Shown here piece after piece: positions 1-6,293 of a stretch of 42,971 nucleotides of DNA. Below the pieces are notes generated by a model, which was given only the letters and a program-made list of their open reading frames with translations, searched no databases and was not told the DNA's origin. Numbering within the stretch: position 1 is the first letter of the stretch; each line of letters begins with the position of its first letter. The position numbers and the translations under genes were made by a program. Source of the stretch: Minisyncoccota bacterium (GTDB lineage: Bacteria; Patescibacteriota; Minisyncoccia; Phycocordibacterales; UBA1006); NCBI GenBank assembly GCA_028697455.1, contig JAQVEZ010000003.1:1-42971 (forward strand), read 5' to 3'.

Positions 1-26
1 TATCTCTTTACTCTATTTCACAGAAC

Positions 27-55
27 GGAACAACCGATTGGATCTTGGTTGTTCC
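27..55 (+). repeat. 9-bp perfect inverted repeat, 11-nt loop
   Basis: GGAACAACC (27-35) pairs perfectly with GGTTGTTCC (47-55). It is not followed by a T-run, so it is not a terminator by itself. It could be part of a structured RNA ending at the 128-155 terminator, or a chance repeat in coding sequence. Confidence 0.4.
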
Positions 56-127
56 ATTTGCTTGGACATCATTCATTTGTTACAGAACTGTATGGGTATT
101 ATACATATATTTGGGATGGGGGCAAGC

Positions 128-155
128 AGAAAGCACTTCGTGTGAAGTGCTTTCT
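128..155 (+). terminator. Rho-independent terminator
   Basis: A 12-bp stem (128-139 with 144-155) closes on the four-base loop GTGT, with a T-rich 3' arm. The short loop and AT-flanked stem match the other terminators in this window. It would end plus-strand transcription entering from the left, facing the convergent gene at 180-734. Confidence 0.75.
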
Positions 156-179
156 TAAAAAGAAGAATCTTTTAAAATA

Positions 180-734
180 TTATGAATTTTTTTTGAGAAG
201 ATCTATCATCTTTTGGTAGGTTGAAGGCCCTGCCTGTCCGTCAGCATCAAGCCCTTCTTTTGTTTGAAATTCACGGACAAGATCACGAGTTCCGTTTCCG
301 TAATCATTATCAACAGAAACATTCTTATCAGAGAAATAAAGAGCAAGGTATTTTTGTACCGTTCCTACTCGAGTTCCACGACTCCCCACCTTCATATAAA
401 TATTATCACTAATGAGCTTCTCCAGAGCTGAAACAAGTTCTGGATGAGAAGAGCTTTGCTGTTGTTGAGATGGTTGTGAGGAAGTTTCTGATTCAGAAGG
501 AGTGCTTTCAGTTTCTTCAGTAGGTGTTTCGGACCTCTCACCTATTTCTACTTCAGGGAAAAGATCTATCTCCTGATCTTCAATATCATTTTGTTCTGTA
601 AGGTCTTGTTGTTGAACAAGTTTTTCTGAGGTGTAAGAAACCCCGTTATCCAAGTGAGTAAGTGCCCAGTAAGCACCGAGCCCAAGAAGAATTAAAAAAA
701 TAAGTTGGGTTATTTGATATTTTATCTCATTCAT
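180..734 (-). CDS. Membrane-anchored peptidoglycan-binding (PGB_1-like) protein
   Basis: The protein (184 aa) has a single N-terminal membrane segment (about residues 8-26), then an acidic, Ser/Glu/Gln-rich low-complexity linker (about 45-95), then a C-terminal module of about 65 residues with the peptidoglycan-binding domain 1 pattern: GSRGTRVGTVQKYL at its start, an internal YGNGT, VREFQTKEGLDADGQAGPST and a final helix. Such domains bind cell-wall glycopeptides, so the likely role is tethering the membrane to the wall; no catalytic domain is present. The reading frame extends to a TTG at 752, but the ATG at 734 is preferred because a TATACT -10 box lies at 743-748, inside that extension. 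It converges on whatever is transcribed from the left edge. Confidence 0.8.
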   Translation of the reverse strand: MNEIKYQITQLIFLILLGLGAYWALTHLDNGVSYTSEKLVQQQDLTEQNDIEDQEIDLFPEVEIGERSETPTEETESTPSESETSSQPSQQQQSSSHPELVSALEKLISDNIYMKVGSRGTRVGTVQKYLALYFSDKNVSVDNDYGNGTRDLVREFQTKEGLDADGQAGPSTYQKMIDLLKKNS

Positions 735-742
735 ATTTTTAT

Positions 743-748
743 AGTATA
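743..748 (-). promoter_or_regulatory. -10 box, leaderless start of the peptidoglycan-binding gene
   Basis: TATACT on the minus strand ends 8 nt before the ATG at 734, so transcription should begin at or next to the start codon. No clear -35 box is seen in the A/T-rich upstream sequence. Confidence 0.55.
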
Positions 749-836
749 TCAAAAAAAAGAAACAAACAAAAACAAAGATTATATTTTTATAACAAAAAAC
801 AATATAGTCAATTTTTTAAATTTATTTTTTTGATAG

Positions 837-842
837 TATAAT
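837..842 (+). promoter_or_regulatory. -10 box of secG, leaderless
   Basis: A perfect TATAAT ends 6 nt before the secG ATG at 849. The upstream region (753-836) is almost pure A/T and has no good -35 hexamer. Confidence 0.6.
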
Positions 843-848
843 ATCGTT

Positions 849-1085
849 ATGATAACACTTGCAAACATACTACCAGTACTTCAGGTTATTACCGCAGTAC
901 TCCTTATTATTAGTATTCTTCCCCAGCAATCAGAAGAATCCCTTGGTGGATCTTTTGGAGGAAGTGATTCTGTCTCATCAGGAAAAAGCACACGACGTGG
1001 TTTTGATAAAGTTCTTTTTCAGTCTTCAATAGTTCTTGGAATTCTTTTTACCCTTATTTCAATAATCATTGTTGTAAGTAAATAA
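849..1085 (+). CDS. secG: Preprotein translocase subunit SecG
   Basis: SecG is the small accessory subunit of the SecYEG protein-export channel in the cytoplasmic membrane. The 78-aa product has the family layout: a first membrane helix (about 5-26), a cytoplasmic loop rich in Gly and Ser with a GGSFGGSDS motif (about 33-41), and a second helix (about 55-76). Length is normal for SecG. It is first in a plus-strand run with the solute-binding protein 13 nt downstream, and its own promoter overlaps the start so closely that the message is probably leaderless. The assignment rests on topology and the Gly-rich loop. Confidence 0.88.
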   Translation: MITLANILPVLQVITAVLLIISILPQQSEESLGGSFGGSDSVSSGKSTRRGFDKVLFQSSIVLGILFTLISIIIVVSK

Positions 1086-1098
1086 GTAAAAATAAACC

Positions 1099-2724
1099 AT
1101 GAATAAAAAAACCACATTTAAAAAAAGACAAAAAATATTTTTTTTGGTCTCTCTTTTATTTCTTGCCATTCTTATTGGTCTTTGGTCATATTTAGAATCT
1201 TTTAAGGTCGAGGTAAAATCAATCGGAGGAACGTATAAGGAAGGAATCGTAGGGACTCCGCGGTTTATTAATCCTATTTTGGCACAAACTCAAACAGACA
1301 AGGATCTCACTCGTTTGTTCTTTACCCCACTCCTTTCTCCCAAGGAAGATGGTTCTTTTGACAATCTCCTTGTGGAATCAGTAGAAATATCACCAGACAA
1401 GCTCAAATATCGAATTAATCTTAAAAAAGATATTTATTTTAATGACGGGGTTAATCTTACTGCTGAAGACCTTCTTTTTACTATTGAATCAATTCAAGAC
1501 CCTCTTACAAAAAGCCCGCTTGAATCTACTTGGAAGGGTGTTTCTCCAAAAATCATTGATAAATACAGTATCGAACTGACTCTCCCTCGTCCATTTGGAG
1601 ACTTTCTTTCTTTATTACAAATAGGAGTTATTCCTAAGCATGTTTGGTCAAAAATAAGTCCGCAAGAATTTATTTTCAGTATTCTCAATACCAAACCTGT
1701 TGCTTATGGACCTTATTCCATAAAAAAAATAGAAACGCGAAAAGATGGATCTCCTACTCAATACATTCTCAAGCGTTACAAAAACGCCGTAGAACAAACC
1801 AACATAAAGAAAATCTCTCTTATCTTTTTTGAAAATGAAAATAATCTTATCAAAGGACTCAAGAAAAATAAAATTGATGCTGCTTACGGAATTTCTCCAA
1901 AGCTTATTAATAAGATTCCAAAAAACTACACGGTATACTCAGAAAAACTTCCACGCGTCTTTGCTCTTTTCTTGAATCCAGCTGAAAACACTGTTCTCGA
2001 GTCAAAGAAAATAAGACAGGCCCTTGAGCTTGCAATAGATAAGCAGTCAATTGTCGATACCGTATTTTTTTCTTACGCAAGTGAAATTGATTCTGCCTTG
2101 GGAAATATGAATTTTAATATTCCTTACAACCCATCTGAAGCTGAAAAACTCATTGAAGAAGAGGGCTGGAAAAAGAATGAGGAAGGAATGTATTCAAAAG
2201 AGATAAACAAAAATACAACACTCCTTTCTTTTGATATTGCTTCTCCTGATATTGAAGAAATGAAAGAGGTCGCAGAAGAAATTAAGGCAAATCTGGCACT
2301 CATAGGGGTCACCGTAAGTACTCATTTTTATGAAGAAAACAACCTTACCCAAAACATTATCAGACCAAGAAATTACGATGCCTTACTTTTTGGTTACGAA
2401 ATTGAACGATCTTCAGATCTTTACTCTTTCTGGCACTCAACTCAAATAAGCGATCCAGGACTCAATGTAAGTCTATTCAAAAATACTGAGCTTGATGTTG
2501 CTCTAGAGCAGCTTCGAACGGGATCTGATAATACTGAAAAAATAGAAAACCTTATTAATGCCGGGAAACCAGCTATCTTTCTTTATTCCCCATCGTTTAT
2601 TTACGCATTCCCAAAAAACATAAAAGGGGCAAGCATTTCTGTTACCTCTGCAGCAGATAGATTTAATTCTCTTCGGCATTGGTTTAGTAAAACTCGTCAT
2701 GTTTGGCCATTTTTAATACAATAA
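1099..2724 (+). CDS. ABC-type oligopeptide-binding protein, solute-binding family 5
   Basis: The product (541 aa) belongs to the OppA/DppA/NikA-type periplasmic binding protein family (SBP_bac_5), which captures peptides or similar solutes outside the membrane. Family features seen: the start GGTYKEGIVGTPRFINPILA (about 45-64), the block LKKDIYFNDGVNLTAEDLLFTI (split here: LKKDIYFNDG, then VNLTAEDLLFTI) near 115-135, and the later IRQALELAIDKQSIVDTV helix. The N-terminus is a positively charged stretch and one hydrophobic helix (about 13-30) with no lipobox cysteine, so the protein is probably anchored by an uncleaved helix. No permease or ATPase gene is adjacent; the next gene is an MFS transporter 4 nt downstream. 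Either the transporter lies elsewhere or the protein works alone. Confidence 0.85.
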   Translation: MNKKTTFKKRQKIFFLVSLLFLAILIGLWSYLESFKVEVKSIGGTYKEGIVGTPRFINPILAQTQTDKDLTRLFFTPLLSPKEDGSFDNLLVESVEISPDKLKYRINLKKDIYFNDGVNLTAEDLLFTIESIQDPLTKSPLESTWKGVSPKIIDKYSIELTLPRPFGDFLSLLQIGVIPKHVWSKISPQEFIFSILNTKPVAYGPYSIKKIETRKDGSPTQYILKRYKNAVEQTNIKKISLIFFENENNLIKGLKKNKIDAAYGISPKLINKIPKNYTVYSEKLPRVFALFLNPAENTVLESKKIRQALELAIDKQSIVDTVFFSYASEIDSALGNMNFNIPYNPSEAEKLIEEEGWKKNEEGMYSKEINKNTTLLSFDIASPDIEEMKEVAEEIKANLALIGVTVSTHFYEENNLTQNIIRPRNYDALLFGYEIERSSDLYSFWHSTQISDPGLNVSLFKNTELDVALEQLRTGSDNTEKIENLINAGKPAIFLYSPSFIYAFPKNIKGASISVTSAADRFNSLRHWFSKTRHVWPFLIQ

Positions 2725-2728
2725 AAAC

Positions 2729-3895
2729 ATGCCTCAGAAAAATCTAAAAAATTTAAAAATTGTTTTTCTTGCAATGTTTGCCTTTTCTCTCTATGTTGCA
2801 ATTACTGGTTACATCAACTCAAGTTTTATTGAGAGTTTTGGTTGGGGAAATACAATAATAAGCAGTATCTATATAACAAACGCAATTATAACACTCATCC
2901 TCTTGAGTTTTTCTTCTCAAATAATAAGTAAGCTTGGTGTTCGGAAACTTCTTTTAATAAATCTCTCCACTCTCGGAGGGGTTTTGCTTGGTCTTCTTTT
3001 TCTCCCAGCAAGTTTTTTCCATTTTATTTTGTTTGCATTTATGCTCTCACTGAACTCTTTTATTATTTTCTCTATTGATATTATTTTAGAGCATTTTTCA
3101 ATGGATGAGTTTACAGGAAGAATTCGCGGATTGTTTCTCGTTCTTATAAATCTCACCTGGGCAATTGCTCCTATTCCTGCTGGATATATTATTGACCGTT
3201 TTGGAATTTCGCTTGTGTATGTTCTTGGTCTTCTTGGTGTCCTTGCAGCACTCTTGATTTTTCTCTCTCATTTTAGAAAAGTAGCCTTCAAAAAACCAAA
3301 ACCTGTTTCATTTACCAAGGGAATAAAGAATCTCCTCAGCAACAGAAATAGAAAAAATATCTTTGCCCTTGCTTTCTTTCTTCAGCTTTTTTATGCAAGT
3401 GCCATGATTTACATGCCACTCCATCTTCACAATGCAATTGGCTTTAATTGGTCTGAAATTGGGCTTCTCCTCATGGTTACCAACCTTCCCTTTTTGATCT
3501 TTCTATACCCTGTTGGACAATTGGCAGATAGATATTTTGGTGAACAAGAAATGATGATTTTTGGGTATGTGATTGGCGGAATAGCAAGTGTTTTGTTCGC
3601 CATCGTTACATCAACAAGTGTTCTCGTATGGGCAGGGTTATTCTTCTTTTCTCGAATAGGGATAAGTATTGTAGAAGCAACAACTGAAAGCTATTTCTTT
3701 AAAATTGTTGATGATCACGATGTTGACGCCATAAGCTTCCAAAGAAAAGCAATCCCCCTTGGATACCTTGTTGCGCCACTCATTGCGGTTATCACAGGAC
3801 TCTTTGCTCCTTCCTATAACCTCGTCTTTCTTATTATTGGAATTATGCTTTTTATCGCCCTTTACCCAGCTACTAAGATTGTTGACACAAAATAA
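2729..3895 (+). CDS. Major facilitator superfamily transporter
   Basis: The 388-aa protein is strongly hydrophobic with about 12 predicted membrane helices in two halves separated by a basic cytoplasmic loop near residues 185-205 (FRKVAFKKPKPVSFTKG). Short basic loops such as SKLGVRKL after helix 2 and YPVGQLADRYFGEQE in the second half are typical MFS A-type motifs. The family moves small solutes by proton-linked or facilitated exchange; the substrate cannot be told from sequence. It starts 4 nt after the binding-protein gene, and its TAA overlaps the ATG of the next gene by one base (TAATG), so these genes are co-transcribed and probably translationally coupled. Confidence 0.87.
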   Translation: MPQKNLKNLKIVFLAMFAFSLYVAITGYINSSFIESFGWGNTIISSIYITNAIITLILLSFSSQIISKLGVRKLLLINLSTLGGVLLGLLFLPASFFHFILFAFMLSLNSFIIFSIDIILEHFSMDEFTGRIRGLFLVLINLTWAIAPIPAGYIIDRFGISLVYVLGLLGVLAALLIFLSHFRKVAFKKPKPVSFTKGIKNLLSNRNRKNIFALAFFLQLFYASAMIYMPLHLHNAIGFNWSEIGLLLMVTNLPFLIFLYPVGQLADRYFGEQEMMIFGYVIGGIASVLFAIVTSTSVLVWAGLFFFSRIGISIVEATTESYFFKIVDDHDVDAISFQRKAIPLGYLVAPLIAVITGLFAPSYNLVFLIIGIMLFIALYPATKIVDTK

Positions 3896-4602
3896 TGAAA
3901 GAAGAGTCTATGAGAATTGAAAAGTACCTCTCAGAAAGAGGTATTATGTCACGACGTGAGGCAAAAAAATTTCTTCAAGAAGGGAGAATCTTTGTTAATA
4001 ACAAAAGAGTCTCTCCTGGTGAAAAATTCAACCCAAAAACAGAGATATTAAGTTTTGACGAAGAGATTAAAAAAGAACTCAAAGAGAAAGAAACTATTCT
4101 TGTTTATAAGCCCCGAGGAGTTCTCTCCTCAAAGGACACTGGAACAGGAAAAAATATTTTTGATGTATTTCCTCAGTTCTCTCATCTAAACACCGTAGGA
4201 AGGCTAGATAAAGAAAGCGAGGGTCTTATTCTCCTCTCAAACGACGGGATGGTTACCAAGGCTATTACGGGGAGAGATCACCTTATTGAAAAGGAATATG
4301 TTGTAACAGTAAGAGAAGACGTTCTCCCCTTTATGCTCAAAAAAATGTCTCAAGGGATACAGCTCGAAGACGGACAAACCCTTCCAACGAAAACAAAAAA
4401 ACTCTCAAAAAATAGCTTTAGCATTACCTTACGAGAAGGAAGAAAACACCAAATACGAAGGATGGCAAATGCCTGCAATCTTACCGTGCTCTCTCTCAAA
4501 AGAATACGGATCAATACCATCTCTGCTCCCAAAATGCTTCCTGGAAATTTCAAAAAAATTACCAAGGAACAACTCGAAGATATCAAAAAAGTATTGCAAT
4601 AA
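3895..4602 (+). CDS. rRNA pseudouridine synthase, RsuA/RluB/E/F family
   Basis: The enzyme isomerises a specific uridine in ribosomal RNA to pseudouridine. An N-terminal S4 RNA-binding domain (about residues 6-55, IEKYLSERGIMSRREAKKFL) is followed by the catalytic domain with the invariant GRLDKESEGLILLSNDG block; the Asp of GRLD (near residue 103) is the catalytic residue. A C-terminal EGRKHQIRRM motif is also typical. At 235 aa the length is normal. The annotated ATG overlaps the upstream TAA by one base; an in-frame ATG at 3910 sits directly before the S4 domain with a purine-rich AAAGAAGAG upstream and is a reasonable alternative start. Which of RsuA, RluB, RluE or RluF it matches cannot be fixed here. 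Confidence 0.9.
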   Translation: MKEESMRIEKYLSERGIMSRREAKKFLQEGRIFVNNKRVSPGEKFNPKTEILSFDEEIKKELKEKETILVYKPRGVLSSKDTGTGKNIFDVFPQFSHLNTVGRLDKESEGLILLSNDGMVTKAITGRDHLIEKEYVVTVREDVLPFMLKKMSQGIQLEDGQTLPTKTKKLSKNSFSITLREGRKHQIRRMANACNLTVLSLKRIRINTISAPKMLPGNFKKITKEQLEDIKKVLQ

Positions 4603-4615
4603 TGCAATACTTTTT
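4586..4615. terminator. Bidirectional terminator with a stop codon in its loop
   Basis: A 13-bp stem (4586-4598 with 4603-4615) encloses the four bases ATAA; the TAA is the stop codon of the pseudouridine synthase. A-run and T-run flanks make it work for both convergent genes. Confidence 0.85.
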
Positions 4616-5183
4616 ATTTTGAAGAATTAAGCGCAGAGGTAAAGTCAATAAGATCATGAGAACTAACAGAAAAGCTTACTCTCTCCTGTCCGTTATTGAT
4701 ATCAACAACATAATCTCCAACATTAAGATTTTCAAGAGAAATTACAACACTTGTTTCAAAAGGAGTTGGAACAGCATCACAAACCCCCTGTCCCTGTGAA
4801 GAAGTAAGGGTCAGATAAAAGGTGTTAACATCCCTCAGTAAAACTGGCTCATTAAGCACTGTACAAGAATGGGAGAACTCTCCTGAAATAAGAATTTTCT
4901 TTTGTGGGGGAAACTGTGAAGTATCAGAAACAACAAGTACTGACTTAATAGGAATAAAGCTTTGTAATGTCCCTTGCTCATCAGAATCATCGGTGTAACC
5001 CATATCGGCTATTTCAAGTGCTTCATCAAGGGGGGTTTTCTTCTCAAAGGTCTTATTGGTATAAAAATACCAAGTAGCGAGAAGTGCAATAATAATAAAA
5101 AAAATAATGTACCAAATAAGAGAAGATGACTTCTTTTCTTCTAAAAAGGGAGTATTTTCTTGGTTGTTTTGTAGTGGATCCAT
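4614..5183 (-). CDS. Membrane-anchored extracytoplasmic protein of unknown function
   Basis: I do not recognise a named family with certainty. The 189-aa protein has a short cytoplasmic N-terminus, one membrane helix (about residues 22-42, SLIWYIIFFIIIALLATWYF), an acidic stalk and a C-terminal beta-rich domain (about 78-180) with two cysteines (HSCTVLNE and GVCDAVPTPFE) that could form a disulfide. The pattern SHSC...NTFYLTLT...C...PFE...LNVGDYVVDINNG resembles a small beta-sandwich found at the end of many secreted bacterial proteins, so a surface-exposed role is likely. A TATAAT box 6 nt before the ATG gives it its own promoter. Confidence 0.7.
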   Translation of the reverse strand: MDPLQNNQENTPFLEEKKSSSLIWYIIFFIIIALLATWYFYTNKTFEKKTPLDEALEIADMGYTDDSDEQGTLQSFIPIKSVLVVSDTSQFPPQKKILISGEFSHSCTVLNEPVLLRDVNTFYLTLTSSQGQGVCDAVPTPFETSVVISLENLNVGDYVVDINNGQERVSFSVSSHDLIDFTSALNSSK

Positions 5184-5189
5184 ATTCTT

Positions 5190-5195
5190 ATTATA
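5190..5195 (-). promoter_or_regulatory. -10 box, leaderless start of the 4614-5183 gene
   Basis: Perfect TATAAT on the minus strand, 6 nt before the ATG at 5183. Confidence 0.6.
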
Positions 5196-5218
5196 TCACA
5201 ATTTCAAAAACAAAAAAC

Positions 5219-5246
5219 TTGTTCTTTCTCTAAAACCCATTACAAT
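5219..5246 (+). promoter_or_regulatory. Promoter of tRNA-Thr
   Basis: A TTGTTC -35 box (5219-5224) and a TACAAT -10 box (5241-5246) are 16 nt apart and 9 nt upstream of the mature tRNA 5' end. Confidence 0.6.
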
Positions 5247-5255
5247 AGTTGGGAA

Positions 5256-5328
5256 GCCGCTGTAGCTCAGCTGGTAGAGCGCCACCATGGTAAGGTGGAG
5301 GTCCCCGGTTCAATCCCGGGCGGTGGCT
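5256..5328 (+). tRNA. tRNA-Thr (anticodon GGT)
   Basis: All four arms fold: acceptor GCCGCTG/CGGTGGC with two G-U pairs, D stem GCTC/GAGC, anticodon stem CCACC/GGTGG around the loop ATGGTAA (anticodon GGT), and T stem with a TTCAATC loop. The discriminator is T and the next bases are CCG, so the 3' CCA is not encoded and must be added after transcription. Confidence 0.97.
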
Positions 5329-5342
5329 CCGAAAGATTTTTT

Positions 5343-5385
5343 AATAACAAAAACCATACAAATTTTTTGTATGGTTTTTGTTATT
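5343..5385. terminator. Long bidirectional terminator between tRNA-Thr and tRNA-Met
   Basis: Two 20-base arms (5343-5362 and 5366-5385) pair perfectly around a 3-base loop. Both strands carry a T-rich 3' arm, so it can end tRNA-Thr transcription on the plus strand and the convergent tRNA on the minus strand. Confidence 0.88.
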
Positions 5386-5388
5386 CTG

Positions 5389-5462
5389 TGTCGAGGGTGG
5401 GAATTGAACCCACGACCTTAGGTTTATGAGTCCTACGCTCTAACCGTCTGAGCTACCCCGAC
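5389..5462 (-). tRNA. tRNA with CAU anticodon (elongator Met, or Ile2)
   Basis: It folds as a 74-nt tRNA: acceptor GTCGGGG/CCTCGAC, D stem GCTC/GAGC, anticodon loop CTCATAA, T loop TTCAATT, discriminator A, no encoded CCA. The 1-72 pair is a normal G-C and the anticodon stem is TAGGA/ACCTA, so it is not an initiator. The 31-39 position is an A-A mismatch. A CAU anticodon can be elongator Met or, after lysidine modification, Ile for AUA codons; because the window also has a tRNA-Ile(UAU) at 29507-29580, elongator Met is the better reading. Confidence 0.93.
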
Positions 5463-5510
5463 AATATGATAAATCCTATCATAAAAACAAAGATTTCCAA
5501 ATTTAAAATC

Positions 5511-5538
5511 TTGCAAAGAAGCACGAATATGCTAGTAT
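5511..5538 (+). promoter_or_regulatory. Promoter of tRNA-Asp
   Basis: TTGCAA (5511-5516) and TAGTAT (5533-5538) form a -35/-10 pair with 16-nt spacing, ending 10 nt before the tRNA. Confidence 0.6.
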
Positions 5539-5548
5539 TTTATGTGTT

Positions 5549-5622
5549 GCGCTGGTAGCTCAACTGGTTAGAGCACCCGCCTGTCACGCGGGAGGTTGCG
5601 GGTTCGAGTCCCGTCTGGCGCG
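5549..5622 (+). tRNA. tRNA-Asp (anticodon GTC)
   Basis: Acceptor GCGCTGG/CTGGCGC, D stem GCTC/GAGC, anticodon stem CCCGC/GCGGG around CTGTCAC (anticodon GTC), T loop TTCGAGT. The discriminator is G, which is an Asp identity base. CCA is not encoded. Confidence 0.97.
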
Positions 5623-5623
5623 C

Positions 5624-5661
5624 AAAATAAAAAATCATACTTCTGTATGATTTTTTATTTT
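5624..5661. terminator. Bidirectional terminator between tRNA-Asp and initiator tRNA
   Basis: Two 17-base arms (5624-5640 with 5645-5661) close on the loop TTCT, with A/T-rich outer pairs supplying a T-run on either strand. It serves the convergent tRNA-Asp and initiator tRNA-Met. Confidence 0.88.
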
Positions 5662-5686
5662 CTCAGTATGAAAGGGGAAAATATTG

Positions 5687-5757
5687 TTGCGGGAGCTCGA
5701 TTCGAACGAGCGTCTTCAGGTTATGAGCCTGATGAGATACCATTACTCCATCCCGCT
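5687..5757 (-). tRNA. Initiator tRNA-fMet (anticodon CAT)
   Basis: Acceptor AGCGGGA/TCCCGCA has six pairs but an unpaired first position (A1-A72), the hallmark of bacterial initiators, which normally show C1-A72. The anticodon loop is CTCATAA. The D stem carries A11-T24, as initiators do. The anticodon stem is TCAGG/CCTGA, so only two of the usual three G-C pairs next to the loop are present (AGG/CCT). The variable loop is four bases and CCA is not encoded; at 71 nt it is short. Confidence 0.93.
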
Positions 5758-5786
5758 ATGGACCTTATCATTACACAAAATAAAAA

Positions 5787-6281
5787 TTATGCAAGATACT
5801 GAGTTCCAAAAAGTATATTTTCGTAAATTTTAAAAGCGCGATACGCTTCTCTATCTGTTAAAAGATAATGCGATCCTTCGTGAGCGAGTTTGTTTCTCAA
5901 AAGATGCACCTCCCATGCAGCTTGAACCCAAGGAATATTGTCTCTTTGCATGTGTTTTAACTTCTCACCAAAAGAATCTTCAACATATCCCATATCGGTA
6001 ATCATTTTTTCTAAAAGAATATCAGCGTCAATAAGAGCCATTCTGATAGCCGCTGGATCTTGAGACCGAAAAAGTTTTGTTATATGATTCCATTTTTCAA
6101 CAGCAGGGTTTACTTGAGTAGGGATATCTTTTTTAAGATAAAAATATTCAGCAAGTTTTTTCGCTTGATTATCCGAAACTTCGGTTTTCCCTAACCAGGA
6201 ACGAATAATTCCGAAAATCAAAGCAGCACAAATAATCCCCGATACAACCTGAAGAAAAAGTAGTAAACCTGAAAAATCCAT
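5787..6281 (-). CDS. Membrane-anchored protein with a HEPN-like RNxxxH motif
   Basis: The family is not one I can name. The 164-aa protein starts with a hydrophobic helix (about residues 5-27), followed by an all-helical cytoplasmic domain. The segment ending at residues 129-134 reads RNKLAH, which fits the RNxxxH signature of HEPN-superfamily proteins, many of which are RNases or nucleotide-binding four-helix bundles; upstream helices (ALIDADILLEKMITDMGY and FGEKLKHM) would supply the bundle. Whether it cleaves RNA is inference; the motif alone does not prove it. The gene follows gatA, but has its own TATAAT box overlapping the gatA stop codon. Confidence 0.65.
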   Translation of the reverse strand: MDFSGLLLFLQVVSGIICAALIFGIIRSWLGKTEVSDNQAKKLAEYFYLKKDIPTQVNPAVEKWNHITKLFRSQDPAAIRMALIDADILLEKMITDMGYVEDSFGEKLKHMQRDNIPWVQAAWEVHLLRNKLAHEGSHYLLTDREAYRAFKIYENILFGTQYLA

Positions 6282-6287
6282 ACCCTT

Positions 6288-6293
6288 ATTATA
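6288..6293 (-). promoter_or_regulatory. -10 box embedded in the gatA stop codon
   Basis: TATAAT lies 6 nt before the ATG at 6281, and its central TAA is the gatA stop codon (6289-6291). Confidence 0.58.

Larger units (their letters stand above)
1..179. other. Unassigned edge region, possibly the 3' end of a plus-strand gene or RNA
   Basis: No gene can be named. All three plus-strand frames are open from base 1 to at least base 143, and frame 1 stays open to a TAG at 217-219, so a truncated coding end cannot be excluded. The stretch holds a 9-bp inverted repeat (27-35 with 47-55) and ends in a clear terminator hairpin (128-155), which says that something on the plus strand is transcribed into the window from the left. 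Whether that is a protein tail or a structured RNA cannot be decided without upstream sequence. Confidence 0.35.

Noticed and set aside
5596-5802. Open frame across tRNA-Asp and tRNA-fMet
   Set aside because: It covers two tRNA genes and a terminator, and its GARFERASSG peptide is the usual artefact of reading through a tRNA.
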